Source: Lepas anatifera (Eukaryota; Arthropoda; Thecostraca; Lepadidae). Taken from it: a stretch of DNA of 64,000 bases. Shown here piece after piece: positions 31,546-40,234 of this stretch (positions are counted from its first letter, which is position 1; every line of letters starts with the position of its first letter). The notes beneath the pieces were generated by a model. The model saw only the letters and a list, made by a program, of their open reading frames with translations, was not told where the DNA came from and did not search any database. A program made the position numbers and the translations under genes. The stretch spans positions 186,001-250,000 of the forward strand of contig JAOTON010001252.1 of assembly GCA_034440635.1 (NCBI GenBank), in the 5' to 3' direction.

Positions 31546-34500
31546 CTAAATACGTTGGTAGAGGTTAATCTCTTTCAGAAATAAGATAATACTGTCCAAC
31601 ATTTTCTCATCGTCCCCTAGTAAAACATCTATAGTCATTTGCGCATCAAGACAAACAGCACGCAGTTTTCTGCGCTGCACCTGAAACTTTGGACAAATAA
31701 TTAGTATATGCTCAACAGTCAGCCTCTCATCACACTCATCACATATCGGGGGAGCATCTCTATCTATAATATAACTGTGGGTTAACCTTGTGTGCCCCAA
31801 TCGCAGACGAGCTACAATTTTTTCTTCACGTCGGTTGATTCTATATGAAGAGCTCCACTCTCCTGTTTGTGCTTTTATTTTCTTAAGGTTAGTCAGCGTA
31901 TTTAAACCCTGCCACTTCCTGCCGACGTGCTTGTCCAAGCATCTCTTAATGTGTTTGTAATATTCCGAGTAGTGTACTTTTACTTTTGTTACATGCTCAT
32001 ACTGAAGGGATTTTTTTGCTTTTCTGTCAGCCATATCATTGCCGGGAATTCCCTGGTGGCTCGGAATCCACACTATTTTTATTTCAAAGCCATCGAGTAT
32101 CAAATCATGGTATAACTGCCGGATATTTATCGAAGTAGGTGACGTATCTTCAGGGTTTATGCATTTTTGAATCGCTGAAAGAGAATCCACACATATTATT
32201 ACTTTCTGAACATTTCTAGACCTAATGAACTGTAAGCACCTCATAATGGCAAAAAGCTCTGCTGTGCAGATTGTCACATTATCGGTAATTCTTTCCTCTA
32301 GTGCTCCGGACCCAAAATAAACCGCACAGCCTGTTCTGCCATTCATTTGTGATCCATCTGTATACATAAATTGGTAGTCAACAAATTCGAGGAGAAGATC
32401 GACAAACTTTTCATGAACCTCCACCAGGGAGACACTTTGCTTATTTTCATGCATGAGTTTTTGTGTTTCAATGGGAATCAGATCCCAAGGAGCCGTTCCT
32501 GTCGGAGCATTCCCAAAATTATCAGGTACATCAAATCCAAAAAGGTCCATAATTTGCTTAAATCTGCAGGATATAGGGATACCGCAAAGGAGTCGCAGGC
32601 GTCTTTCACCCAGTTGCAGAAGGGAAGACAGCGTGGTAATTTGAACGTTGCACGGGTGATCACGATCAGCAATTGCTTTCAAACAGTACTTGGCCGTCAG
32701 GCAATATCTTCGATCCTGCAGAGAGGGGAGGTTAGCCTCAACTAACATTGCACTGACCGGAGTCGTGCGGAGAGCACCTAAAGCAATCCGTAAACAGGAA
32801 TTTTGAACACATTCGAGAGATTCCACAAGTTTATTGTTTGCCCCATCAAATACTTGGCAGCCATACTCCAGGATTGGACGAATTAGAGATGAGTACATGC
32901 GAATAAGGGTTTTCCGATCTGCACCAAAATTGGGAGCTGAAACACATTTCAAAATCGATATTCTTTTTTCAGCTTTAGCTCTAATGTACTTGATGTGGCT
33001 TTGGAGCATCAGCTTTTCGTCCAAAATCACACCGAGAAAGCGTGCTTCCGGTACGAATTCCACATCATCGTTTCCTAGTTTAATACAGTTAATTGGTCCA
33101 ACAAACTTAAACCTCATCTTTCTTTTAAAGATGACCACCTGAGACTTTTCGGCTGAAAATACAAACCCATTGTTACTGGCCCAACCAGACACACTGGCCA
33201 CAGCAGTCTGTAGAAGGGCGATAGCTTCATTAGTATTTTCATGTGAGACCCAAAGCGAACAATCATCAGTAAACAAAGCCTTTGATACAACATCCGGAAC
33301 ATCATCAAAAATATCATTTATCATACACATGAACAAAAGCGGGGAAATTACCCCGCCTTGGACCACCCCGTTCTCTTGGACAAACGTATCTGAGAGCACC
33401 TGAGTTTTAATTTGAAATGTTCGGTTGCTCAGGTAACCCTGTACGAAATTCATGAAACGACCTCTAAACCCCATTTTAAATAACTTGCTAATTAGTATGT
33501 CCTTGTTCACCATATTATAAGCGGATTTTAAGTCCAAAAAGATAGCTGCAGTACATTTCCCATCGAAAAAACTCTTCCTAATATCGGATTCCAGTCTTAT
33601 AAGGTGGTCTGTTGTGCTTCTATTTTTCCGAAAGCCGCATTGTACCTTACAGAGTAACATTTCCTTTTCCACATACCACATAATTCTCTTTGTAACCATA
33701 CGTTCAAAAGTTTTCCCTAGACACGATGTTAGTTGGATAGGCCGATACGATTTTAATGAAGACGTTATTTTACCAGGCTTACATACGGGAACAATATAAG
33801 AGTGACGCCACTCAGGAGGATAGTGGTTGCTTTCCCATATCAGATTATAGAAATTCAAAAGATGTCGCAACAGGTCTGAGGGTAAATGTTTTAGGAAGTC
33901 ATAATGTACTCCATCGGGTCCCACTGAGGTGGATCCGCTGGATGACAGAGCGCTGCGAAGTTCACCCAGCGTAAACTTCGAATTGTACACCTCGTCATGG
34001 TTTGAAGCATGTTCAGTTTTATTGAGATTTCTTACAAGTTGCCTAAATAAATTACTGTAGTTATCAGAAGAAGAAATGTCGGAGAAGAATCGGCCGAATG
34101 CATTTCCGACCTCACGGGGATCAGAAATTACATCGCCGTTCTCCTTCAGAACAATTGGTGCTGGAGGTTGATATCTTTTCCCTGAAAAACATTTTATGAG
34201 ACTCCACAGTCGGGTTAAAGGAGTCCGAACAGATATGGTACAAAGTAATATTTCCCAGCTTTCCCTTTTGGCTTGGCGAATGATGCGTCTCGCTGCCGCC
34301 TTCAATCGCTTGTATTCGTACAATAGTGCTAAATTTTCTTTATTTCTCCTAAATCTGTTGAGGCCACGTTTTCGTAATGCAATTGCCCTCCGACACTCAG
34401 CTGTCCACCATGGGCAATTGTATTTGTACGTTTTTCTTTTATGAGGGATACTTTGTTCAGCTGCATTCATAATAATTTCTGTTATCACTTTGCAACTACT

Positions 34501-35277
34501 GTTTGCAACAGTCACATCATCAACTGTAACGTCACATTTCTCCTGAAATTTCACCCAGTCAGCTTTCTTTGTGTTAAATTGCACAGTTGGATATTCATGA
34601 TCTGTTTGGATATTTTGTATAAAGGAGATGTGTATAGGGAAATGATCACTATTACAACAATCAGTATCCACATTCCATGTCAACTCTGACGCTAACATGC
34701 TAGAACATAAGGATATATCAATATGTGAAAAATGTCCCGAAAATTCATCTAATCTTGTTGGATTTCCATTATTCAGGAGATGCAAAGTTTGTTCATGGAT
34801 TATTTTCTCCCATATGTTTCCTCTGGAATCATTCCTTGGCGCTCCCCACATTATATGCTTGCTATTTGCATCAGTACAAATTATGTAGGGGAAATGAAAC
34901 TGTGACAACATATCGTCCAGCTCATTTTTCCTTAAAGGCATGCCAGGAGGAAGGTATAATGAACATATAATAATTTTCTGTCGATTTATAACAGTCACAC
35001 AAGCCACAGCCTGTAAACTTGTGTTCAAAAGTAACTGGTAGTGTGTAACTTGGTTTGATGCATAGATTGCTACACCACCCTGTCTTACATTTGTGCCTGC
35101 ATATGCTTGGTAACAAGAATAGTTCCTGAGGCTGAAGTTATAAGGGTCATTGGGCAAAAAATGGGCTTCCTGAAGGCAGATAAAGATGGGTGACAACATG
35201 AGCAGCATCGGTTTAACTTCTGCCCATTTTCCTATCAATCCTCGACAATTCCATTGAAGAATTTTGTTAGTCAACAT
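31546..35277 (-). CDS. LINE ORF2: AP endonuclease - reverse transcriptase - RNase H (1,243 aa)
   Basis: It nicks target DNA, reverse-transcribes the element RNA and removes the template. The APE-type endonuclease spans residues 5-220: N10 in QWNCRG, E37 in LQEAH, D136/N138 in CTDANS, D187 in SHIDIS and SDH at 210-212, all present. The reverse transcriptase is about 440-720: YRPIQLTS, D582 in LDLKSAY, QGGVISP, and catalytic FTDD (669-672), where the usual FADD/YADD Ala is Thr. RNase H is about 966-1090 with D974, E1007, D1031, H1074 and D1084. A CCHC motif follows (C1179, C1182, H1190, C1195). The start ATG at 35,275-35,277 lies inside the stop of the preceding frame (ATGTTGACTAA overlap), suggesting coupled translation. 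No internal stop. Confidence 0.93.
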   Translation of the reverse strand: MLTNKILQWNCRGLIGKWAEVKPMLLMLSPIFICLQEAHFLPNDPYNFSLRNYSCYQAYAGTNVRQGGVAIYASNQVTHYQLLLNTSLQAVACVTVINRQKIIICSLYLPPGMPLRKNELDDMLSQFHFPYIICTDANSKHIMWGAPRNDSRGNIWEKIIHEQTLHLLNNGNPTRLDEFSGHFSHIDISLCSSMLASELTWNVDTDCCNSDHFPIHISFIQNIQTDHEYPTVQFNTKKADWVKFQEKCDVTVDDVTVANSSCKVITEIIMNAAEQSIPHKRKTYKYNCPWWTAECRRAIALRKRGLNRFRRNKENLALLYEYKRLKAAARRIIRQAKRESWEILLCTISVRTPLTRLWSLIKCFSGKRYQPPAPIVLKENGDVISDPREVGNAFGRFFSDISSSDNYSNLFRQLVRNLNKTEHASNHDEVYNSKFTLGELRSALSSSGSTSVGPDGVHYDFLKHLPSDLLRHLLNFYNLIWESNHYPPEWRHSYIVPVCKPGKITSSLKSYRPIQLTSCLGKTFERMVTKRIMWYVEKEMLLCKVQCGFRKNRSTTDHLIRLESDIRKSFFDGKCTAAIFLDLKSAYNMVNKDILISKLFKMGFRGRFMNFVQGYLSNRTFQIKTQVLSDTFVQENGVVQGGVISPLLFMCMINDIFDDVPDVVSKALFTDDCSLWVSHENTNEAIALLQTAVASVSGWASNNGFVFSAEKSQVVIFKRKMRFKFVGPINCIKLGNDDVEFVPEARFLGVILDEKLMLQSHIKYIRAKAEKRISILKCVSAPNFGADRKTLIRMYSSLIRPILEYGCQVFDGANNKLVESLECVQNSCLRIALGALRTTPVSAMLVEANLPSLQDRRYCLTAKYCLKAIADRDHPCNVQITTLSSLLQLGERRLRLLCGIPISCRFKQIMDLFGFDVPDNFGNAPTGTAPWDLIPIETQKLMHENKQSVSLVEVHEKFVDLLLEFVDYQFMYTDGSQMNGRTGCAVYFGSGALEERITDNVTICTAELFAIMRCLQFIRSRNVQKVIICVDSLSAIQKCINPEDTSPTSINIRQLYHDLILDGFEIKIVWIPSHQGIPGNDMADRKAKKSLQYEHVTKVKVHYSEYYKHIKRCLDKHVGRKWQGLNTLTNLKKIKAQTGEWSSSYRINRREEKIVARLRLGHTRLTHSYIIDRDAPPICDECDERLTVEHILIICPKFQVQRRKLRAVCLDAQMTIDVLLGDDEKMLDSIILFLKEINLYQRI

Positions 35278-36619
35278 ATTGGGATAAGGTTAGTGGTTCC
35301 AAAACACTTCCTGAAAGTCCTGAAAAAGGGAGCAGAAGTTGGTTACATCCATCCTGAAAGGGGTAAATCCTGGAATCATGGGGGTTAAATCCTGGAAAGG
35401 CATAAATAGGGACATCATGGGTACACAACATTTGGAGAAAATAATAAGGCCTCAGCTGAGCCCACATTGATGTTTGGGCCATCCATGATTGTTGCACTCT
35501 GATGATGAGGGAGTAGTTTAACCACTGTTTCCAGCGATGTCCCCAATCACAGCACCCACACTCACGGACAATGGATGTCCGCAAGTGAAGGGGACCAGAC
35601 AACAGGTGGCACCCCTGGGAACTGGTCAATATACTGGGCGCCTGAAATTCCTTAGAAACATGGTTTGTTAAGTCAAACAGTGACATATATCCAAGGAACA
35701 CACACATACAATTTCCAAATATACCATCACACATACAACACACACATACCAGGCATCCAATAAGAAGATGTTGGTTAGTATCATATTCACTAAGGCTATG
35801 ACTATGGCTAGGGTAACTACCAACTCTACATAAGTACTGTCTACGGGATAGGGTTCGGAGTACATCGCCAGAAACACTTTTCGCGGGTAGTAAATCGAGG
35901 CAATCGCCCTTGTGGATTATCAGGCTTTCAGCTCTCCAAGTGGAGGTAGCTGCTATTGCGCCGGACACGCAGTAAGCTAATATGTGATGGCTTTCAGCTC
36001 TCCAAGTGGAGGCGGCTGATATTGGCACCAAGAACACCGAAACAATACACACGAGATCATTTTCAGCTCTCCAAGTGGAGATAGCTGATATCGCAAAGGA
36101 CACAGCATAAGCAAACCAGTCCCTCCAAGTGGAGGTAGCTGATATTGCGAAGTACACAGCAAAAGCAAACCAGCCCCTCCAAGTGGAGGTAGCTGATGTC
36201 ACACAGAACGTTGAATTAGCCAGAGCGTGGCAGCAGAAAACCAGAAGACAGGAAGCTGCATGTCGATGTCGCAGAGCGAGCTCCTGGAGCGAACACAAGA
36301 ATACACTGATAACGCTTTTGTGCTTTTTGAAATGTGATTGAATGTGAGTTGCAAACACCGAGTGACGAGGAGTTGCATATCCCAAAGCCAACACCTGAAG
36401 TAAACATAAGTATATACCGAAGATGTTGTGCCTTTTGAATTTGCCAGCAATACTGTAGACGCGTAAGTCCATTGGTGTGAAAAGAATGAAAAGTGTGACC
36501 GAAATCACCGCACGACAGCAAATGTGACACCATGTTCCGCGTGATATGGTCTGCATGAGAATGGAACTGAACTTATGAAAACTGTGATACCTAAAAATAT
36601 GTGCTGAGGAGTTCATCAT
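35267..36619 (-). CDS. Unexpected 450-codon open frame between ORF1 and ORF2
   Basis: It begins 7 bases after the ORF1 stop and overlaps the ORF2 ATG by 11 bases, so ORF1, this frame and ORF2 form an unbroken series. The product would be rich in Cys, His, Ser, Leu and Phe and poor in Lys/Glu, with a central tandem (ATSTWR, five times) and a hydrophobic Cys-rich run (CLVCVCCMCDGIFGNCMCVF). No known domain is visible. Typical I-group LINEs have only a short gap here. It may be a genuine third ORF, a long spacer open by chance and repeat structure, or an insert acquired in frame. Composition argues for caution; the junction geometry argues for translation. Confidence 0.45.
   Translation of the reverse strand: MMNSSAHIFRYHSFHKFSSILMQTISRGTWCHICCRAVISVTLFILFTPMDLRVYSIAGKFKRHNIFGIYLCLLQVLALGYATPRHSVFATHIQSHFKKHKSVISVFLCSLQELALRHRHAASCLLVFCCHALANSTFCVTSATSTWRGWFAFAVYFAISATSTWRDWFAYAVSFAISAISTWRAENDLVCIVSVFLVPISAASTWRAESHHILAYCVSGAIAATSTWRAESLIIHKGDCLDLLPAKSVSGDVLRTLSRRQYLCRVGSYPSHSHSLSEYDTNQHLLIGCLVCVCCMCDGIFGNCMCVFLGYMSLFDLTNHVSKEFQAPSILTSSQGCHLLSGPLHLRTSIVRECGCCDWGHRWKQWLNYSLIIRVQQSWMAQTSMWAQLRPYYFLQMLCTHDVPIYAFPGFNPHDSRIYPFQDGCNQLLLPFSGLSGSVLEPLTLSQYVD
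35933..36192 (-). repeat. 54-68-bp tandem repeat inside the LINE central frame
   Basis: CTCCAAGTGGAG, itself a palindrome, recurs at 35,933, 36,000, 36,068, 36,123 and 36,177 with TCAGCT before and GTAGCTGAT after. On the minus strand it encodes the repeated STWR peptides. Spacing is 67, 68, 55 and 54, so all units keep close to the same reading frame only through indels. Confidence 0.88.
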
Positions 36620-36626
36620 TGCAGTA

Positions 36627-37690
36627 TTATGTATTATAAATCTCCTCCGTATGCATCCTATTCAGTTCCTCTAGAGTTCTTGAAGAAAAGAACTGAGGAC
36701 CTGTATCACAATAGGTGTGATCCTGAGAGCTCTCCTGAGAGCTTCCATGAGAGACACGCCCATTGGGACTCAGTCTGCCACCAGCCTGTCTACGTCCTGA
36801 TCCACCTCTCAGGTTCTTGGCCGTCAGCCAGGGTCCACCCTTCTCCTGATTCGGAGGAATCTCCTCTTCCTGAGAGGACTGGATAACCTCATCTGTCCTG
36901 GCCTGCTCTACCTGGTCCTCGCCCTCACTACTACCCTGCCTCACCTCTGCCTGCTTTTCAGTTGCAACTGACTCCCTCACCTCTGTCTGTTCAGTTGTAA
37001 CTGACTCCCTCACCTCCTCACTGCCTGACTTTTCTGCTACCTTTGTCCTCATCAACTCCTTCAACAACTCCACCACACTCTCCAAACACTTCTCCACCTT
37101 CTCCAACCTCTCACCAATACCTCCAACCATACTATTGCCTGCACTCCTGGTCACAGCTGAACTGAATGATGTGCCTGAAACATCCCTCCCCTTCAGCACC
37201 TCACGTCGCGCCTCTGTGTACGGAATACACCTGTCAACTTTCACTTTCATAATTTCCAGTTCATCTTTGTATGCCGGGCACACATTGTTCAGAGAAACAT
37301 GGTCAGCTTTTCCACAGTTTACACAGTTCATGTCGCAGGTCAGGTGACCTGTCCCATGCTTACCCTTTCCACATCTGAGGCAGGTCGCAGGGGCCTGACA
37401 CATGTGAAAAGTGTGTCCGAGCTTGCCGCAGGACAAGCACTGTCTGGGCTTGGGATAACTACGTCTCACAGGGTATGACGAGTAGTCCATCTGAATCCTA
37501 GAGGGGGGTACCATCAAGTCGAAAGTGAGGACAAACAGGGGAGTCTTCACCTCTCTGTTTCCGACTTTTCTCTTTATCTGCTTAGCCTCCCTTACCCCAT
37601 ACTCCTTCGAACCATCTACCACATCCTGCTCCTCCAAATCCATTAAGTCCTCAGCGTAAATCGTTCCTTTGCTTTCGTTTAACTTTTCGT
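36627..37690 (-). CDS. LINE ORF1, C-terminal part with three CCHC zinc knuckles
   Basis: Nucleic-acid-binding chaperone of the LINE RNP. After the frameshift the frame reads through YAEDLMDLEEQDVV, KTPLFVLTFDL and PPSRIQMDY into three knuckles. Counted from the ATG at 37,643 they are C69-C72-H77-C82 (CX2CX4HX4C), C88-C91-H96-C103 and C107-C110-H115-C122 (both CX2CX4HX6C). A predicted coiled coil (ERLEKVEKCLESVVELLKEL) and an acidic Glu/Gln/Ser tail follow. The knuckle series is standard for I, Jockey and R1-type ORF1 proteins. The preceding half is in another frame because of an extra or missing base at the A7 run (37,692-37,698). Confidence 0.85.
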
Positions 37691-38004
37691 GTTTTTTTCA
37701 CTTTCACCATCTGTCCCCCCATCTGCTTTACACACAACAGCTTCTCGGTCTGGTTTTCATGAACTGTCTTTACAAGGAGCTTGTCCCCCAAGAAGCTCAC
37801 CTTCTCCGCCTTCTCCTCCCCGAGCACACCCCTGAGACCAGCCTGTATCCACGGCCATCCCTTTCCCTTCATCGGCATTCCGGATTCAAACTCCTCTACA
37901 ACAAACGATCCCTGACCACACCTCCCTTCTCTCTCAAAGCACTCCTCCGTTATATCCCTGGCCCTCCTCTTACTCGGCCGCCCCGCAATGTTGGCGGCGG
38001 CCAA
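37651..38004 (-). CDS. LINE ORF1, N-terminal part (frameshifted)
   Basis: ATG at 38,004 opens MAAANIAGRPSKRRARD, then a conserved-looking core, FLGDKLLVKTVHENQTEKLL, with the strand-helix look of the RRM-like segment that precedes the zinc knuckles in LINE ORF1 proteins. The frame passes an A7 run and then ends at a TGA about 14 codons on, while a shift of one base there gives HEKLNESKGTIYAEDLM, joining smoothly to the knuckle part. So the two pieces are one gene of roughly 455 codons broken by a single-base indel, or a sequencing error in the homopolymer. Confidence 0.8.
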   Translation of the reverse strand: MAAANIAGRPSKRRARDITEECFEREGRCGQGSFVVEEFESGMPMKGKGWPWIQAGLRGVLGEEKAEKVSFLGDKLLVKTVHENQTEKLLCVKQMGGQMVKVKKTRKVKRKQRNDLR

Positions 38005-38226
38005 CTACCCGGCCGGGATCGGTGCCCGGCTTGGGTACCTAACTACCTATACTGAAAAAAACAAACACACTTATACCTAACTCACACGCAATAACTCAAA
38101 CAACCCCTCCAACAAACACTCCACACACCCCAATCCTCCTACTCCTCCACCGACCCACTTATACAATTATCAACCGAGAGCTCAATCAGGACAGGACCGA
38201 ACGCCACGAGGACTAACGACCGAATG
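38005..38226 (-). promoter_or_regulatory. LINE 5' untranslated region / internal promoter region
   Basis: The transcript would begin CATTCGGTCGTTAGTCCTCG at the target duplication and reach the ORF1 ATG after about 222 bases. The plus strand is C/A-rich, so the RNA is G/T-rich. I-type LINEs carry a downstream-element pol II promoter here; I infer one from position, without a recognised TATA box. Confidence 0.5.
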
Positions 38227-38262
38227 CACGTGCAGACTGCCCGACCTGTGAGGCGGGTCAGG
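38227..38262. repeat. Host ~80-bp tandem repeat, end of unit 3
   Basis: CACGTGCAGACTG (LINE target duplication) continues as CCCGACCTGTGAGGCGGG, completing the unit interrupted at 29,243. Confidence 0.85.
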
Positions 38263-39235
38263 CCACGGTAGATGCCATGACCTCACGCTTGACATGACAT
38301 CTCATTGGTTGGCGCCGGTCCGGTGACATGGTCGGCGCGGAGCACCGAGTGGTGCGAATATACAGAACCCGCACAACGTTGTGAGATAACACGTGTGACC
38401 AAACAGTGACAAAAATAGAAGAATTAGCCGGTGGAAAAATTGAATTAGCCGGCGGAAGGCCTCGCAGCTTTGAGGGAGACACACTTTCACCAGGACTTGT
38501 CGGTGTTAGATTGTGGCGCAACTGTCCTTTATTTTCCATCCCCATTCGAGTGCACTCCACTTCTATTGTTACAATGTTCCCGCTACGGCATTGTCACAAG
38601 GTTATCTCGAAAAAGTGTAGCTGTACCGGCAGGCACCATTGGGGAGAAATTGACATTTCTCCGTTCTGGAGGTATTAACATATCGGCGTAACTGCTATTA
38701 CAATCGTTCAATCCATATACCACTTTCTGGACAACTAAATCATGTTATATGCCTTCTACGACAGGATTACTATCAAAATTTAATGGCTCAAATTTATGAT
38801 ATGGGGTCACAAAGTAGCAATGTCACAAGTTTTTTGGTTGGAGCACAACTGCACGTGCCAAGGGGTACACGGAGCACGAGCTGTGATGCAAATAGCACCA
38901 CAGATAGTTCTGGTGTGGCTTAATATTATTCCAAAATTGCGTCAGTGCGGCACATATAGGAGCACAGCTATCGGCTTGAAATGACATATTTTTTTTAAGC
39001 GGAGGATCCCCGGCCAAAAATACTTCTGGCACGAGCGCACAAACCTGTCGACTGACACCATCCTGCTCTTGCATGCATAGGGCTAACATGTTGGCCAACG
39101 TAAGAGGCCAAGTTACTTTGCATCTGCCCCCATGTTTTTTGCTCGAGAGCTATATAAAGGGGGCCACATTGGCCTACAAATGCCATTTTTGTACTTTGCA
39201 CGTGCATAGTGCGCGACGAGCAATGTGTGATTTCA
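38263..39235. other. Intergenic, no gene recognised
   Basis: It includes AATTAGCCGG repeated twice (38,423 and 38,444) and several 60-120-codon frames without recognisable content. No repeat partner elsewhere in the window. Confidence 0.4.
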
Positions 39236-39239
39236 AGCA

Positions 39240-40118
39240 TTAACACGCGCATTGACGGGGGCGGGTACCCCCTCGGGTTTTTCGCAGACATCATAAAAAC
39301 GGCGGCGCTATCGTCGCCGTACTTGGCATACATTTTCCTTATCATTTTTACAACTTTTGTCAAAATTTTAAAGTTGGGTCATCTCAGGTCAGGTCACCAG
39401 TACAGGTCAAGTGACCTGACCTAAAAAAATGTTTAAGACAGCATAAGTCGGAACAGGGTGAACTTATCCGATTGAAACTCATCACACAATGGCCCCACCG
39501 AGTTCTCTAAAATATGTTTCGGTATTTTTGATGTCGATGACCTAAGGTCAGGTACAAGCCATGACCTCCCCATTGGAAATACATGGGAAAATGGTTTTAA
39601 CTGAATAACTCCGTAATGAATAGAGATAGAGCGTTTATTTTAACTGCATTATATTTGTCTTGTCATTGCGGTTCTAATGATATGCATTTGCCCAATTTGA
39701 TCTTGACCTGACCTCAGGTCAGGTCAAATCCTTGATTTGACCTAGCAAGGTCATATGCGGTTCTAATGATATGCATCTGCCCAATTTGATCTTGACCTGA
39801 CCTCAGGTCAGGTCAAATCCTTTGATTTGACCTAGCAAGGTTCGATTCGGCTTGCTGCGAGGATTAATATGCTTCAAATCGTTTTGCTTTATCTTACTTG
39901 TTCAAATGTAATGGCCGAAAAACTTTATTTACATGCTATCCCTATGACGGCATGTTTTGACCTCTAGTGACCTTACATGTGACCTGACAAAAAAATGGTT
40001 CAAATATTTTCGATGGAGAAGTAGATGGGCTATCCTACGCCGTGTACCGTTTTTCACTACCTAGCGCGGTTCTCGAGATCTTAGGGGGGTGGGCGGGTAC
40101 CCGCCCCCCCGTCAAAGC
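39240..40118. mobile_element. Family E-like TIR element, copy 3
   Basis: TTGACGGGGGCGGGTACCC at 39,252-39,270 is mirrored at 40,090-40,115 by GGGTACCCGCCCCCCCGTCAA, with two extra bases. The interior has TTAAAGTTGGGTCATCTCAG and CAGGTCAAGTGACCTGACCT, as in the copies at 11.4 and 14.2 kb, and is TGACCT-dense. No coding region. It ends about 115 bases upstream of the Tx1-type LINE. Confidence 0.6.
39703..39816. repeat. Duplicated perfect AGGTCA palindrome
   Basis: At 39,703-39,727 TTGACCTGACCT, a single C, then AGGTCAGGTCAA forms a perfect 12-bp-arm palindrome of two direct AGGTCA-type half-sites each way. The same 25 bases recur at 39,792-39,816 in an 89-bp tandem duplication that also contains GATATGCAT-TGCCCAATTT. 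Confidence 0.93.
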
Positions 40119-40217
40119 GAAGGCGGCCCAGACCCCCGTCAAGGCCCGTGTTAAGGTTCAACGGTGGTTCGGGTGGTACCCGTGTAATTTGCATAAGGTC
40201 TAAATTCCAGTTTAGTG

Positions 40218-40234
40218 AATTCCAAGTAACAGCT
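40218..40234. repeat. Target-site duplication of the Tx1-type LINE, left copy
   Basis: AATTCCAAGTAACAGCT, repeated at 43,445-43,461. Confidence 0.9.

Larger units (their letters stand above)
29244..38226 (-). mobile_element. Full-length I-group LINE, interrupted by a hAT element
   Basis: The minus-strand element is bounded by a 13-bp duplication CACGTGCAGACTG (29,231-29,243 and 38,227-38,239). In sense order it has a 5' leader (38,226-38,005), ORF1 (38,004-36,627, one frameshift), a central open frame (36,619-35,267), ORF2 (35,277-31,546), a short 3' region split by the hAT insertion and a terminal (TTCAA)n-type tail at 29,260-29,244. Without the hAT and its duplication it is about 6.9 kb. 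APE-type endonuclease, RT and C-terminal RNase H in one ORF, plus an ORF1 with CCHC knuckles, are the I-group layout. Only the A7 frameshift in ORF1 obviously breaks it. Confidence 0.9.

Noticed and set aside
37669..38055. 128-codon plus-strand ORF opposite LINE ORF1
   Set aside because: Antisense shadow of the ORF1 N-terminal half and leader.
40148..40234. ATG at 40,148 as the start of the Tx1-type reverse transcriptase
   Set aside because: It lies upstream of the target-site duplication, in flanking DNA; the frame is open there by chance.
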